A stretch of DNA of 42,985 bases from Polaromonas sp. (GCA_028292045.1 JAQGMZ010000159.1:1-42985), one strand, 5' to 3'; positions 9,213-17,941 are shown, counted from the stretch's first letter. Program-made: numbers and translations. The notes: a model not told the origin generated them from the sequence alone.

Positions 9213-10398
9213 GGTCTGTTTCCAAAAAACGCTGGAAAGCCTGACGCGGTCGTTGCCGTCATGGCGCAAAGCCGCGATTATCGCCATCGCGGCGGGCTTG
9301 GCTTCCTGCACCAGCCTTCCCCCGCCGCCCGTTTCCAGCCCCGGGGGCGCGCAGGCGCCGGCGGGCGTGCAGCCCGGCGACCCGGGGCCGCTGCCCGCGC
9401 CACGGCTTCTGGCCAAGAGCCGCTGGGTGCCGGTCCCGTGGTCCGAACTGCCGGGTTTTGAAGAAGATTCGCTGTTTGAAGCCTGGAACGCCTGGATCAA
9501 GAGCTGCGAGCGGCCCGGTCCGGTGTTTGCGCCCCTGTGCGGCGAAGTGCGGCGCCTGAGCATTGCCTCGCCCCGGGAGCAGCGCGACTGGATGGTGGCC
9601 CGGCTGCAGCCCTACCGCGTCGAATCCCTGCAGGGCAGCGCCGACGGGCTGCTGACGAGCTACTACGAGCCGGTGCTGCGGGCCAGCCGGCGGCCGGGCA
9701 ACGGCTTCGAGGTGCCCCTGTACCGCGCGCCGGCCGGCCTGGGCCTGCGCAAGCCCTGGTTCTCGCGCCAGGAAATCGACACCCTGCCCGAAGCCCGCAC
9801 GGCCCTGCGGGGACGCGAAATTGCCTGGGTGGACGATCCGGTCGAGGTGATGTCGCTGCACATCCAGGGCTCGGGCCGGCTCAGCATCACCGAGCCGGAC
9901 GGCTCCCAGCGCATGGTGCGCGTGGCGTTTGCCGGCACCAACGAGCAGCCCTTTCGCAGCGTGCTGCAGTGGTTGGTGGACCAGGGCGAAGGCCGCATGG
10001 CCGCGCCCTGGGTCGACTCGACCAAGGCCTGGGCCGCCCGAAACCCGCAGCGCGTGCAGCAAATGCTCTGGAGCAACCCACGCTATATCTTTTTTCAGGA
10101 GCAGCCCCTGAGCGAGCTTGACGCCGCCTTCGGCCCCAGGGGCGCGCAGGGCGTGCCGCTCACGCCGGGCCGCTCGATCGCGGTCGATCCGGGCAGCATT
10201 CCGTACGGCACGCCGGTCTGGCTGGCGTCGCGCGGCAGCGCGGCCAACCTGCAAAAACTGGTGCTGGCGCAAGACACCGGCAGCGCCATCGTGGGCGCGG
10301 TGCGGGCCGACTACTTCGCCGGCACCGGGGCGGATGCCGGCCAGCTCGCCTCCCGCGTCAGCCAGCCGCTGCGGCTGTGGGCGCTGTGGCCCAAATGA
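9211..10398 (+). CDS. mltA: Membrane-bound lytic murein transglycosylase A (lipoprotein)
   Basis: MltA cleaves peptidoglycan glycan strands to 1,6-anhydro-muropeptides at the outer membrane. The predicted 395-residue protein has a lipoprotein signal ending in GLASC (Cys33 with the chosen start), an MltA domain (LLTSYYEPVLRASR through the IQGSGRL block) and a C-terminal 3D barrel (SIAVDPGSIPYGTPVWL). The catalytic Asp355 lies in QDTGSAI, matching the DTGGAI motif of the family. Start choice is uncertain: ATG 9211 has only a poorly spaced AAGG, ATG 9160 overlaps the divergent small gene, and TTG 9253 would give a compact 19-residue lipoprotein signal. The next gene's first ATG overlaps the mltA stop. 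Confidence 0.9.
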   Translation: MVCFQKTLESLTRSLPSWRKAAIIAIAAGLASCTSLPPPPVSSPGGAQAPAGVQPGDPGPLPAPRLLAKSRWVPVPWSELPGFEEDSLFEAWNAWIKSCERPGPVFAPLCGEVRRLSIASPREQRDWMVARLQPYRVESLQGSADGLLTSYYEPVLRASRRPGNGFEVPLYRAPAGLGLRKPWFSRQEIDTLPEARTALRGREIAWVDDPVEVMSLHIQGSGRLSITEPDGSQRMVRVAFAGTNEQPFRSVLQWLVDQGEGRMAAPWVDSTKAWAARNPQRVQQMLWSNPRYIFFQEQPLSELDAAFGPRGAQGVPLTPGRSIAVDPGSIPYGTPVWLASRGSAANLQKLVLAQDTGSAIVGAVRADYFAGTGADAGQLASRVSQPLRLWALWPK

Positions 10399-10418
10399 AC
10401 ATGGAAGGAAACACCGAG

Positions 10419-10775
10419 ATGCACCAACAACCCCGGGCAAGCATGGCCCTTCTGGTGGCGCTGGCGGGCGCTGCGGCACTGGCGGGCTGCGCCGGCCTGA
10501 CAACCGGCGGCAAGCCGCCGGACGCGTCGTCGGAGCAGGCCTACCGCTGCGCGCAAAACCTGCAATTCACGGTCAGGTTTGCCAACGACACCGCCGTGCT
10601 GAAAGGCGCACGCGGCGACGATGTGCTGCTGCGCGACGCTGGCGGCCAGGGCACGCAGACGGTGTACAGCAACCCGCGGATGCGCGCCGAGTTTGGCCTG
10701 GGCGCCGGCGGCCGCGAAGCGGTGCTGCAGTACCTGCCGCCTGCGCCGCTGGCCGTGCGCTGCCAGCGCGACTGA
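10419..10775 (+). CDS. Small lipoprotein, MliC-like (putative lysozyme inhibitor family)
   Basis: A 118-residue predicted lipoprotein with a short signal peptide ending LAGC (Cys24). The mature part has the layout of the MliC/C-type lysozyme inhibitor fold: AYRC near the start, a VRFAND strand, VLLRDAG, a central RMRAEFGLG, and a closing Cys in AVRCQRD that could pair with the first. Family assignment is by pattern only and is tentative. ATG 10395 overlaps the mltA stop (ATGA), but AAGGAA at 10405-10410 is well spaced for ATG 10419, which also gives a normal signal peptide. Being coupled to mltA, it may act on or protect the cell wall in the periplasm; that role is inference. Confidence 0.72.
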   Translation: MHQQPRASMALLVALAGAAALAGCAGLTTGGKPPDASSEQAYRCAQNLQFTVRFANDTAVLKGARGDDVLLRDAGGQGTQTVYSNPRMRAEFGLGAGGREAVLQYLPPAPLAVRCQRD

Positions 10776-10816
10776 GACGCTGCGTTGCGAACCGGTGGCT
10801 GAAAAGCTTCACGCCG

Positions 10817-10849
10817 TTGTCATTCAACTGCCACGACAGTGTCATAAAA
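10817..10849 (+). promoter_or_regulatory. Pho box (PhoB operator) upstream of phoX
   Basis: Three 7-bp units repeat every 11 bp: TTGTCAT at 10817, CTGCCAC at 10828 and GTGTCAT at 10839, each followed by a 4-bp mostly AT-rich spacer. This matches the PhoB-binding consensus CTGTCAT with 11-bp periodicity. A further CTGTCAC at 10883 lies exactly 44 bp (four repeats) after the third unit, close to the start codon. The box predicts that phoX is activated at phosphate limitation. Confidence 0.78.
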
Positions 10850-10902
10850 ACGCCTTAACGTCACGGGTTGCACAATCTCAACCTGTCACCGAAAGGCCAT
10901 TC

Positions 10903-13158
10903 ATGACCGCTATTTCCCGCCCCGAGCAACTCGCCCTCCAGGCCCATGATGAAGAAAATTGCAACACCAGCGGCAATCCTTCCCTGAACGACATCATCGA
11001 TGCGCGCATGAGCCGCCGCGGCATTTTCAAGGCGGCTTTCGGCACTGCCGGCACGGCCGTGCTGAGCACGGTGAGCCTTGCCGCCTGCGGTGGCGGAGAC
11101 GACACACCGGCGCCCGTCCCGGCCGTTCCCGATCCCCGTGCCACCAGGCTGGGTTTCACCGCCGTTGCCAAAAACAAACTGGACGCCGTGACCGTGGCCG
11201 CCGGCTACACCGCCACCGTCATCTACGCGCTGGGCGACCCGCTGGCCGCCAGCACCCCGGCCTACAAGAACGACGGCACCGACACCGACTTCGACAACCG
11301 CGCCGGCGACCACCATGACGGCATGGAGTACTTCCCGCTGAACGCCGGCGGCACGGCCCGCGACGTCAACGGCAATGAGCGCGGCCTGCTGGTCATGAAC
11401 CATGAAGCGCTGACCGACCAGTTCCTGCATGCCGGCGGCGTGAGCGCCAGGCCCCGGCCTGCCGCCGAGTCGGACAAGGAAGTGCCCGCGCATGGCGTGT
11501 CGGTGGTCGAAGTCCGCAAAAGCGCGGCCGGCAGGTTCGAATACCAGCAGTCTTCAGGCTTCAACCGCCGCATCACGCCGCTCACGCCGATGCAGATCAA
11601 CGGCGCCGCGCGCGGCAACGCCCTGATGAAGACCCGGTACTCGGCCACCGGCACTGACTGCCGCGGCACCATCAACAACTGCGGCACCGGCTACACCCCC
11701 TGGGGCACGTTCCTGACGGGCGAGGAAAACTGGGCCGGTTACTTCACCCGCGCGGCCACCGACGATGCAGCGCGCGGAGGCCCCACGGCCAGCAGCGTGA
11801 TTTCGCTGAACCGCAACGGCCGCGCACAGGGCGCCGCCAGCCGCCACGGCTGGGAAACCTCGGGCACGGACGACAAGTACGCCCGCTGGAACATCAGCCA
11901 GACAGCCCTGGACGCCAGCGGCGACTACCGCAACGAGCTCAACACCTTTGGCTACATGGTTGAAGTCGACCCCTACGACAAGAATGTCGCCATCCGCAAG
12001 CGCACCACGCTCGGCCGCTTCGCCCACGAAAGCGGCGTTTTCGGCAAGGTCAACGCCGGCAAGCCCTTGGCGGTGTACATGGGCGACGACTCGCGCGGCG
12101 AATACATCTACAAGTTCGTCTCCAGCGCCAACTGGTCCGAGGCCGACGCAGCGCCTGCCAACCGCATCACCACGGGCGACAAATACCTGGACAGCGGCAA
12201 GCTGTACGTCGCCAGGTTCAGCGCCGACGGCACGGGCCAGTGGATCGAGCTGAGCATGGCCAACGGCGCGCTGGCCGCCGCCACCAACTACAAGTTTGCC
12301 GACAACGGCGATGTCGCCATGAACAGCCGCCTGGCAGGCGACGCCGTGGGCGCCACGCGCATGGACCGCCCGGAATGGTGCGCCGTCAACCCCGTCAACG
12401 GTGAAATCTATTACACGCTGACCAACAACGCCAACCGCAAGCTCGAGCCAGCCGGCGCCCCATCGGCGCAGCAGGGACTGGACGCGGCCAATCCGCGCTC
12501 CTACCTTGACGCGCCCACCGCGACCACGGCCGCGCAGAACGTCAACGGCCACATCCTGCGGATGCGCGAACTGAACAGCGAGCCGGCCGCCACTGCCTTC
12601 ACCTGGGATGTTTACCTGTTCGGCGCGCAGGCCGATGCCGACCCGTCGCTGGTCAACCTCTCCAGCCTGAGCACCGACCAGGACTTTTCCAGCCCGGACG
12701 GCCTGTGGTTCAGCCCGAAAACCGGCTTATGCTTCATCCAGACCGATGACGGCGCCTACACCGATGTCACCAACTGCATGATGCTGATCGGCCGCCCCGG
12801 CCAGGTCGGCGACGGCACCACGCCGACCTTGAGCTACACCAAGGCCGATGGCTCGAAGGTGGAGGTCAAGACCCGTGTGGGCGCCAAGCCCACGGCAGAC
12901 ACCTTGCGCCGCTTCCTGGTGGGTCCGGTGGACTGCGAGATCACCGGCTGCACCGAGACGCCCGATGGAAAAGCCGTGTTCATCAACATCCAGCACCCGG
13001 GCGAATCCATCAGCAAGGCCAATGTCGCGGACCCCGCCAAGTATTTGAGCCATTGGCCGGCCAATGCCGGTTACGGCGCAGGCGGCGCCAGCACGGCACG
13101 CCCGCGTTCGGCCACCATCGTCGTCACCAAGAACGACGGCGGCCTGATCGGCAGCTAG
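10903..13158 (+). CDS. phoX: PhoX family alkaline phosphatase, Tat-exported
   Basis: A 751-residue PhoX/DUF839 phosphatase, an iron- and calcium-dependent enzyme releasing phosphate from organic phosphoesters outside the cytoplasm. The start ATG 10903 follows a GAAAGG ribosome site at 10891-10896. A twin-arginine signal is present (SRRGIFKAAFG, Arg38-Arg39) after an unusually long 34-residue lead. The hydrophobic stretch ends SLAAC at Cys62, so the protein may also be lipidated. The body contains typical PhoX blocks: DHHDGMEYFPL, RGLLVMNHEA, TGEENWAGYF, RFAHESG, DSRGEYIYKFVS, MDRPEWCAVNP and the final IQHPGE. The frame is open upstream to 10621, but that part overlaps the previous gene and lacks the signal context. 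The Pho box just upstream supports control by PhoB. A strong terminator follows. Confidence 0.92.
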   Translation: MTAISRPEQLALQAHDEENCNTSGNPSLNDIIDARMSRRGIFKAAFGTAGTAVLSTVSLAACGGGDDTPAPVPAVPDPRATRLGFTAVAKNKLDAVTVAAGYTATVIYALGDPLAASTPAYKNDGTDTDFDNRAGDHHDGMEYFPLNAGGTARDVNGNERGLLVMNHEALTDQFLHAGGVSARPRPAAESDKEVPAHGVSVVEVRKSAAGRFEYQQSSGFNRRITPLTPMQINGAARGNALMKTRYSATGTDCRGTINNCGTGYTPWGTFLTGEENWAGYFTRAATDDAARGGPTASSVISLNRNGRAQGAASRHGWETSGTDDKYARWNISQTALDASGDYRNELNTFGYMVEVDPYDKNVAIRKRTTLGRFAHESGVFGKVNAGKPLAVYMGDDSRGEYIYKFVSSANWSEADAAPANRITTGDKYLDSGKLYVARFSADGTGQWIELSMANGALAAATNYKFADNGDVAMNSRLAGDAVGATRMDRPEWCAVNPVNGEIYYTLTNNANRKLEPAGAPSAQQGLDAANPRSYLDAPTATTAAQNVNGHILRMRELNSEPAATAFTWDVYLFGAQADADPSLVNLSSLSTDQDFSSPDGLWFSPKTGLCFIQTDDGAYTDVTNCMMLIGRPGQVGDGTTPTLSYTKADGSKVEVKTRVGAKPTADTLRRFLVGPVDCEITGCTETPDGKAVFINIQHPGESISKANVADPAKYLSHWPANAGYGAGGASTARPRSATIVVTKNDGGLIGS

Positions 13159-13210
13159 GCCATTTGCGCACCCGGCAAAACCAGTAAGTTTTTCCGGGTT
13201 CAGCCACTCG

Positions 13211-13244
13211 CCCGGCCTCCTTGGAGGCCGGGCTTTTTCTTTTT
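13211..13244 (+). terminator. Rho-independent terminator after phoX
   Basis: A perfect 10-bp GC-rich stem (CCCGGCCTCC paired with GGAGGCCGGG, loop TT) at 13211-13232 is followed directly by CTTTTTCTTTTT. It lies 52 bp after the phoX stop and isolates phoX from the downstream secretion locus. Confidence 0.93.
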
Positions 13245-13747
13245 GGGGCGTTATCTCCGCGCCTGCCGGCCCGCTTCGTGATTGCCAGCTCGACCGCAGG
13301 CCATGTTTTTCGGGGAAAGCCTGCTTCAGGCTTATGTACGCGCCATCTGACGCTTGCCGGACAAGTCCTACTTCTTTACAAAACTTTCTGGCGCAGACCA
13401 CTTTTCACATGGCAAAACACATTGTTTTCCTGTCGTCATTTTTCGCTGCGCAACGTCGTCCAAACAAGAAACGTGCTCTGACAGCCGAAGAAAACACGTT
13501 TGCACAATCTCGGGGCCAAACCGTTCAGGCGCCAGAAAACCGCCAGTTTTAGGGTATTCCTGGCGGGGGTTTCCGGCCGCAAACTGACTTCGGGCTTATT
13601 GGCCGACGCTGCAGCATGAAGTCATTTGATTTCAGTCCCTGGCGTCGCTCCGGCGGCCTTGCATCGGGACAGGGGCGGACTTTTTTGATGGGTTCGCTCC
13701 AACCCGACATCCACACGGGGAATCAATGAACAGGGGGGAGAACAGCC
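13245..13747 (+). promoter_or_regulatory. Non-coding leader/promoter region of the type I secretion locus
   Basis: About 500 bp with no convincing gene and visibly lower GC than its surroundings, especially 13360-13520. The short open frames here (60-86 codons) have poor ribosome sites and no recognisable product. A possible sigma-70 promoter is TTGCCG at 13354-13359 with a 17-bp spacer and TACAAA at 13377-13382, which would give a long leader of about 360 nt. Within that leader, CCGCCAG (13540-13546) pairs with CTGGCGG (13560-13566), and a smaller AAAAC/GTTTT stem (13536-13550) overlaps it, so the two hairpins are mutually exclusive. The region ends with GGGGAG at 13735-13740, a good ribosome site for the adhesin ATG at 13748. 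Promoter and structure are inferred from sequence only. Confidence 0.45.
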
Positions 13748-16700
13748 ATGGCACTCATCACACCCAGCTCGAACGTCAAGGTGACGCTTGACGAAACATC
13801 GGGCTTGCAAAACGCATCCGCCACGCCGCTAACTTCGGCGGACGCTGACGACAACGACATCCTCCTCAGCGCGGCGACATTCCCGTCGGTGTTCCAGGTG
13901 CTATCGGCCTTCGGAACCGTCACCAAAACGGCATTGAGCGGCTACACGGGTGCAGCCGGCAACACCGGCAGCAACGCCTTCACGCTCAGCCCCGGCACCG
14001 GCGGCGCCATCACCGATGTGAGCTTTGTCGGCCCGGACGGACAACCGCTCGCCGGGTTGGACAGCGGCCTGCTCACGCTCGACGGCACCAGGATCTTTTT
14101 GTACACCGACACGAACAACAACGTCGTGCTGGGTCGGGTGGGCAATGACGGCGGCACCGCCAGCATCCCCGGCGACGACACCGCCAATGCCTCAGGCGCG
14201 ATCGCGTTTGCCGGGTATATCGAAGAAACCCTGACGGGCACGGCCATCACCGGCGGCAAGATATGGCTCACGCAATACCAGGCGCTCCGGCATCCGGACC
14301 CGGCCGACGCCGACGATTCGGTCAGCCTTCTCAACAAGGTCTTCGTGGGTGTCAGCCAGGACACCGAGTTCAGCCTGGCCGGTGCGCCTTCCGGCCAGAA
14401 CCTGTTCCTCATGTTCAGCAAGGCGAATCCGAATGTCGATGCCAGCGACCGCATCACCGACGTGTCGATCATCGCCACCGGCAAGGATCCGCTGAACCAG
14501 TCCAACGGCGGCAACATCTCCAGCGGCGACACGATCAACACCAGCCAGGCCGGCGGGCCGACGACCTTCGGCACCAACAGCCAGATGATCACCGAGCTGG
14601 AGGGAATCCGCTACACCTTCGTCACGGGCGCCCGGCAGAACGTCACCATTCCCAACCTGGACCAGAACGAAGCGGACGTCGAGGCAAATATCGATTTCAC
14701 GGCCTTTTTTGGCACCCGCACGGCGCAGCTTGACGTGGTGCAGCTGCAAAGCGGCAAAACCGCGCAGGTCCTCCTCACGGCATCGAGTTCGACCTATGCC
14801 AACAGCGCAGGCGATCCCCACCAAAACGAGTCGGGCGCGGGTTTCATCGACGGCTATGCCGACGATGCAACGGTCGCGATCAACAAGGTGAGCGTGACCA
14901 GCACGGCGACCGGTGCGGTGATCGCGTCCGCCACCGGCACCACAACGACACCGAACAACGGCATCGTCTTCACGTTCACGGGTGGAGTTGTCCTGGTCAC
15001 CGGCGTCAAGGCCGGCTACACCATTGAATACACGACGGCCTCGGACCATAACCGCGTGCTTGTCCAGAACGGCGCCGCACTGAACGCCTCAGGCAACACC
15101 CACGCCGACTTCGACATCGGCGGCTTCAAGGTGCTGCAGACCTCGGTGGACAAGATTGAGATCGGCTCGACCATGGTGTTCGAGGATGACGGCCCGAGCG
15201 TCGCGGTCAGCCAAGCGGGCGCCGCCGATGCCGTGGCGGTCGACGAGACCAACCTGGCCCTCAATGCGTCGGCCGACTTTTCAGACAATTACGCCAGCAC
15301 GGCGAGCTACGGGGCCGATGGCGCGGGCACGGTCAGCAGCGTCTATGCGCTGGGCGTCAGCGTCCCGGGCGCCGACTCCGGGCTTGACGACGTCGCCACC
15401 GGCGCCAATGTGCTGCTGTACCTGGACGCGGCTGGCGCGGTCGTCGGCCGTGCCGGCAGTGAAACCGGCGCAATCGTCTTCACCGTCAGCGTCAGCGCCG
15501 CCGGCGTCGTCTCGCTCGATCAGCAGCGGGCGCTGGTCCATCCGAACGCCGGCAACCCGGACGATGCGGTCTCGCCGGTGGGCACCAACCTGATCACGCT
15601 CACGCGCACCGACACCATCACCGACAAGGACGGCGACAGCAACACCGGCGATGCTGCCATTGACATCACCGCCGCGCTGAGCTTCAAGGACGACGGCCCG
15701 GGCGTCAGCGCCAATGCGGCCGTGCAGCTCGACGACGATGCGCTGGCCAACGGCATTGCCGGCGGCACCGACGACGATGCGAACGCAACCAACACCAGCG
15801 GCACGCTCGGCCATGCCTACGGCGCCGACGGCGCGGGTTCGGTGGCCTTGCTCACCACCGCAGCCTTGCCCACGGGTTTCAGCTACGACGCGTTGTCCAC
15901 CTCCACGACCCTGCTGATCAACCAGGGCGTGACCAGGGTGCTGACGGTGACGTTGACCAATGCGGCGACGGGCGCTTATTCGGTGACCCAGAACGCGGCA
16001 ATTCTTCATGCCGCCGGCAGTGACGAAAACAATGCCGTGTTCACCGTCGGCTACCGCGTGACCGACAAGGACGGCGACACCGCGCTCGGCACGCTGGGCA
16101 TCAATGTCGATGACGACACGCCGACGGCCACCGGCACCGCGGCCACCGGCACCGTCGATGAGGACGGCCTGGCCAACGGCATTGCGGGCGGCACGGGCGA
16201 TGCCACAGGCGAAGCGACCACGGTTTCGGGCACGGTCTCCGGCATCTTCCAGTCCGGTGCCGACTCGCCGCTGAGCTACGGCGTGTCGGGCGTGACCACC
16301 GCATTGCCGTCGCTGAGTTCGGGCGGCACGGCGCTGGCGTACAGCGTTCTGGGCAACACGCTCAGCGCCAAGGCCGGCACGGTCCCCGTGTTCACCTTCG
16401 CCATCACCGACACGGCCACCGGCGCCTACACCTTCACGCTGTTCAAGCCGCTGGATCACGCCGCCGGCAACGGCGAGAACGACATCACCATCAACCTGGG
16501 CACCGTGGTGCAGGCCACCGACAAGGACGGCGACACCGTCACCGCCGCAGCCGACAAGGTGGCCATCACGGTGGACGACGATTCGCCGAACCTTGCGTTC
16601 GGCAACCTGGTGGGCACCGGCACCGACCTTGCGCAATATGGCTTCTGGAGCAAGGCTGCGGGCGCCGATGGGCCGAACGCCGACGACCTGCAGGTCACAC

Positions 16701-17941
16701 TGACCGGGTTCCAGCTCGGCGGCGTTGCCCAGGCCGCGGCGAACTTCTCGCTCACCGAGCAGGCGCCTTCACCCGACGCCAATGGAAGCTACAACTTCAG
16801 CGGCTCGCTCAAGGGCGACTTCGACAACAACGCCGCGACAGCCGATACGACCGTCAGCTTCACGCTCGCCGCGCTGGCGAACGGGAAGTACGCGCTCGAC
16901 CTTGCGGCGCCGATTACTTCGTCAACGACCACCGACACGGCCAGCGGCGCGCTGGGGGCCGGGGGGCCTGACCCGGTGCAGACGCTGTTCATTCCTTCCA
17001 CGGCGGCCAGCCCGGCGGAGACCGTTGTCTTCTTTTCGGCGAAAGTGGGCGCCACGGTTGCCGACATCGCGGCGGGCATCATCCAGGGCCAGGCCGATCC
17101 CACGGAAGCGAGCCTGCAGGGGCCGCCGTTGGCGTCATTCATCGACCCCCAGAACATGAACGTCAGCACGTCAGGCATCGGCGTGGCCAACAATGTCCTT
17201 GAGGGCGATGCCAATGCGGCCATTGGCGGCGCTGGCAGCACCGACGAAAGCTTTGTCGTCAATCCGGGCGCCCTGGTCAACACGGTGCGCGTGTTCGTCG
17301 ACAACTCGGTCAGCGGCTACAAGTACACGCCCGGGCCCGGAAGCGGCGGCAATGAGCGGCTGTACTACACAGCCTATTACTCGGACGGAGGCAATTCGGG
17401 CCCTGTTCTTGTCAACTATGACATCAACACGGGCGCCGGGACGCCCAAGTTCTTCGAGGTCGGCGGGGGGACCCGGCTGATCGACGCGGTGCAGCTGACA
17501 ATGGCCAGGGGCGATGTCAAGATCCCGAACATCCAGTTCGTGACCACGACGGAGAGCCTTGCCAAGGACATCGGCCTGGACTTCACCGCATCGCTGACCG
17601 ACTGGGACGGCGACACCGTGTCGAGCGCTTTCTCAGCCGACCTTTTCACGAACAAGGCCGCCACTGCAACCTTCGACTACGAACTGCTCGGGAGCCTGCT
17701 TGCGAAAGACGCCTTTGACATCGATCTGCAGTCCGTGCGCAACGACTACAGGATCACCGGCTTCGACACCACGAGCGGCGCCCGCGACCAGATCGTGCTG
17801 CTCGGAGACGCCAATGCTGTGGTCGGCAGCATCGACAACAGCAGCGCCGACAGCATCGTGACGATCACCGAAAGCTTGCAGGCCACGACCCTCACGGTGA
17901 TCGGGGTCGATCTGCTGGCGGCCGACATTGTTTTTGCCTGA
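13748..17941 (+). CDS. Large type I secreted repeat protein (DUF5801 / T1SS-143-repeat adhesin-like)
   Basis: A 1397-residue acidic, Thr/Ala/Asp-rich protein without a Sec signal. The N-terminus (VTLDETSGLQN, residues ~10-22) and the blocks ending FEDDGPSV (478), FKDDGPGV (646), VDDDTP (787) and VDDDSP (942) mark DUF5801-like / T1SS-143 repeats with a period of about 140-170 residues. TDKDGD recurs at residues 625, 772 and 924, with a divergent TDWDGDT at 1284. The last ~60 residues (DQIVLLGD ... TLTVIGVDLLAADIVFA) resemble C-terminal type I secretion regions. No GGxGxDxxx nonapeptides are present, which is unusual for RTX-type substrates. The adjacent ABC-ABC-HlyD-TolC genes indicate ABC-dependent export directly to the surface. 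It is probably an adhesin or surface-layer/biofilm protein, but the function is not proved. Ribosome site GGGGAG is 7 bp before ATG. Confidence 0.87.
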   Translation: MALITPSSNVKVTLDETSGLQNASATPLTSADADDNDILLSAATFPSVFQVLSAFGTVTKTALSGYTGAAGNTGSNAFTLSPGTGGAITDVSFVGPDGQPLAGLDSGLLTLDGTRIFLYTDTNNNVVLGRVGNDGGTASIPGDDTANASGAIAFAGYIEETLTGTAITGGKIWLTQYQALRHPDPADADDSVSLLNKVFVGVSQDTEFSLAGAPSGQNLFLMFSKANPNVDASDRITDVSIIATGKDPLNQSNGGNISSGDTINTSQAGGPTTFGTNSQMITELEGIRYTFVTGARQNVTIPNLDQNEADVEANIDFTAFFGTRTAQLDVVQLQSGKTAQVLLTASSSTYANSAGDPHQNESGAGFIDGYADDATVAINKVSVTSTATGAVIASATGTTTTPNNGIVFTFTGGVVLVTGVKAGYTIEYTTASDHNRVLVQNGAALNASGNTHADFDIGGFKVLQTSVDKIEIGSTMVFEDDGPSVAVSQAGAADAVAVDETNLALNASADFSDNYASTASYGADGAGTVSSVYALGVSVPGADSGLDDVATGANVLLYLDAAGAVVGRAGSETGAIVFTVSVSAAGVVSLDQQRALVHPNAGNPDDAVSPVGTNLITLTRTDTITDKDGDSNTGDAAIDITAALSFKDDGPGVSANAAVQLDDDALANGIAGGTDDDANATNTSGTLGHAYGADGAGSVALLTTAALPTGFSYDALSTSTTLLINQGVTRVLTVTLTNAATGAYSVTQNAAILHAAGSDENNAVFTVGYRVTDKDGDTALGTLGINVDDDTPTATGTAATGTVDEDGLANGIAGGTGDATGEATTVSGTVSGIFQSGADSPLSYGVSGVTTALPSLSSGGTALAYSVLGNTLSAKAGTVPVFTFAITDTATGAYTFTLFKPLDHAAGNGENDITINLGTVVQATDKDGDTVTAAADKVAITVDDDSPNLAFGNLVGTGTDLAQYGFWSKAAGADGPNADDLQVTLTGFQLGGVAQAAANFSLTEQAPSPDANGSYNFSGSLKGDFDNNAATADTTVSFTLAALANGKYALDLAAPITSSTTTDTASGALGAGGPDPVQTLFIPSTAASPAETVVFFSAKVGATVADIAAGIIQGQADPTEASLQGPPLASFIDPQNMNVSTSGIGVANNVLEGDANAAIGGAGSTDESFVVNPGALVNTVRVFVDNSVSGYKYTPGPGSGGNERLYYTAYYSDGGNSGPVLVNYDINTGAGTPKFFEVGGGTRLIDAVQLTMARGDVKIPNIQFVTTTESLAKDIGLDFTASLTDWDGDTVSSAFSADLFTNKAATATFDYELLGSLLAKDAFDIDLQSVRNDYRITGFDTTSGARDQIVLLGDANAVVGSIDNSSADSIVTITESLQATTLTVIGVDLLAADIVFA
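15620..16536 (+). repeat. Tandem ~150-codon repeats within the secreted protein gene
   Basis: The 19-bp string encoding TDKDGD recurs identically at 15620, 16061 and 16517, giving spacings of 441 and 456 bp (147 and 152 codons). A second shared string encoding LANGIAGG occurs at 15743 and 16169. Identity at DNA level between otherwise diverged units marks possible sites of unit gain or loss by recombination. Confidence 0.75.

Noticed and set aside
10621-10902. Upstream extension of phoX
   Set aside because: Overlaps the lipoprotein gene and the Pho box and would place the Tat signal far inside the protein.
13221-13587. Three short plus-strand frames after the phoX terminator
   Set aside because: Begin in the terminator or lack ribosome sites; no hydrophobic segment or family pattern supports a gene.
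15620-16536. CRISPR-like regularly spaced repeat
   Set aside because: Repeats are inside a coding frame, about 450 bp apart and encode a conserved TDKDGD motif; they are protein repeats.
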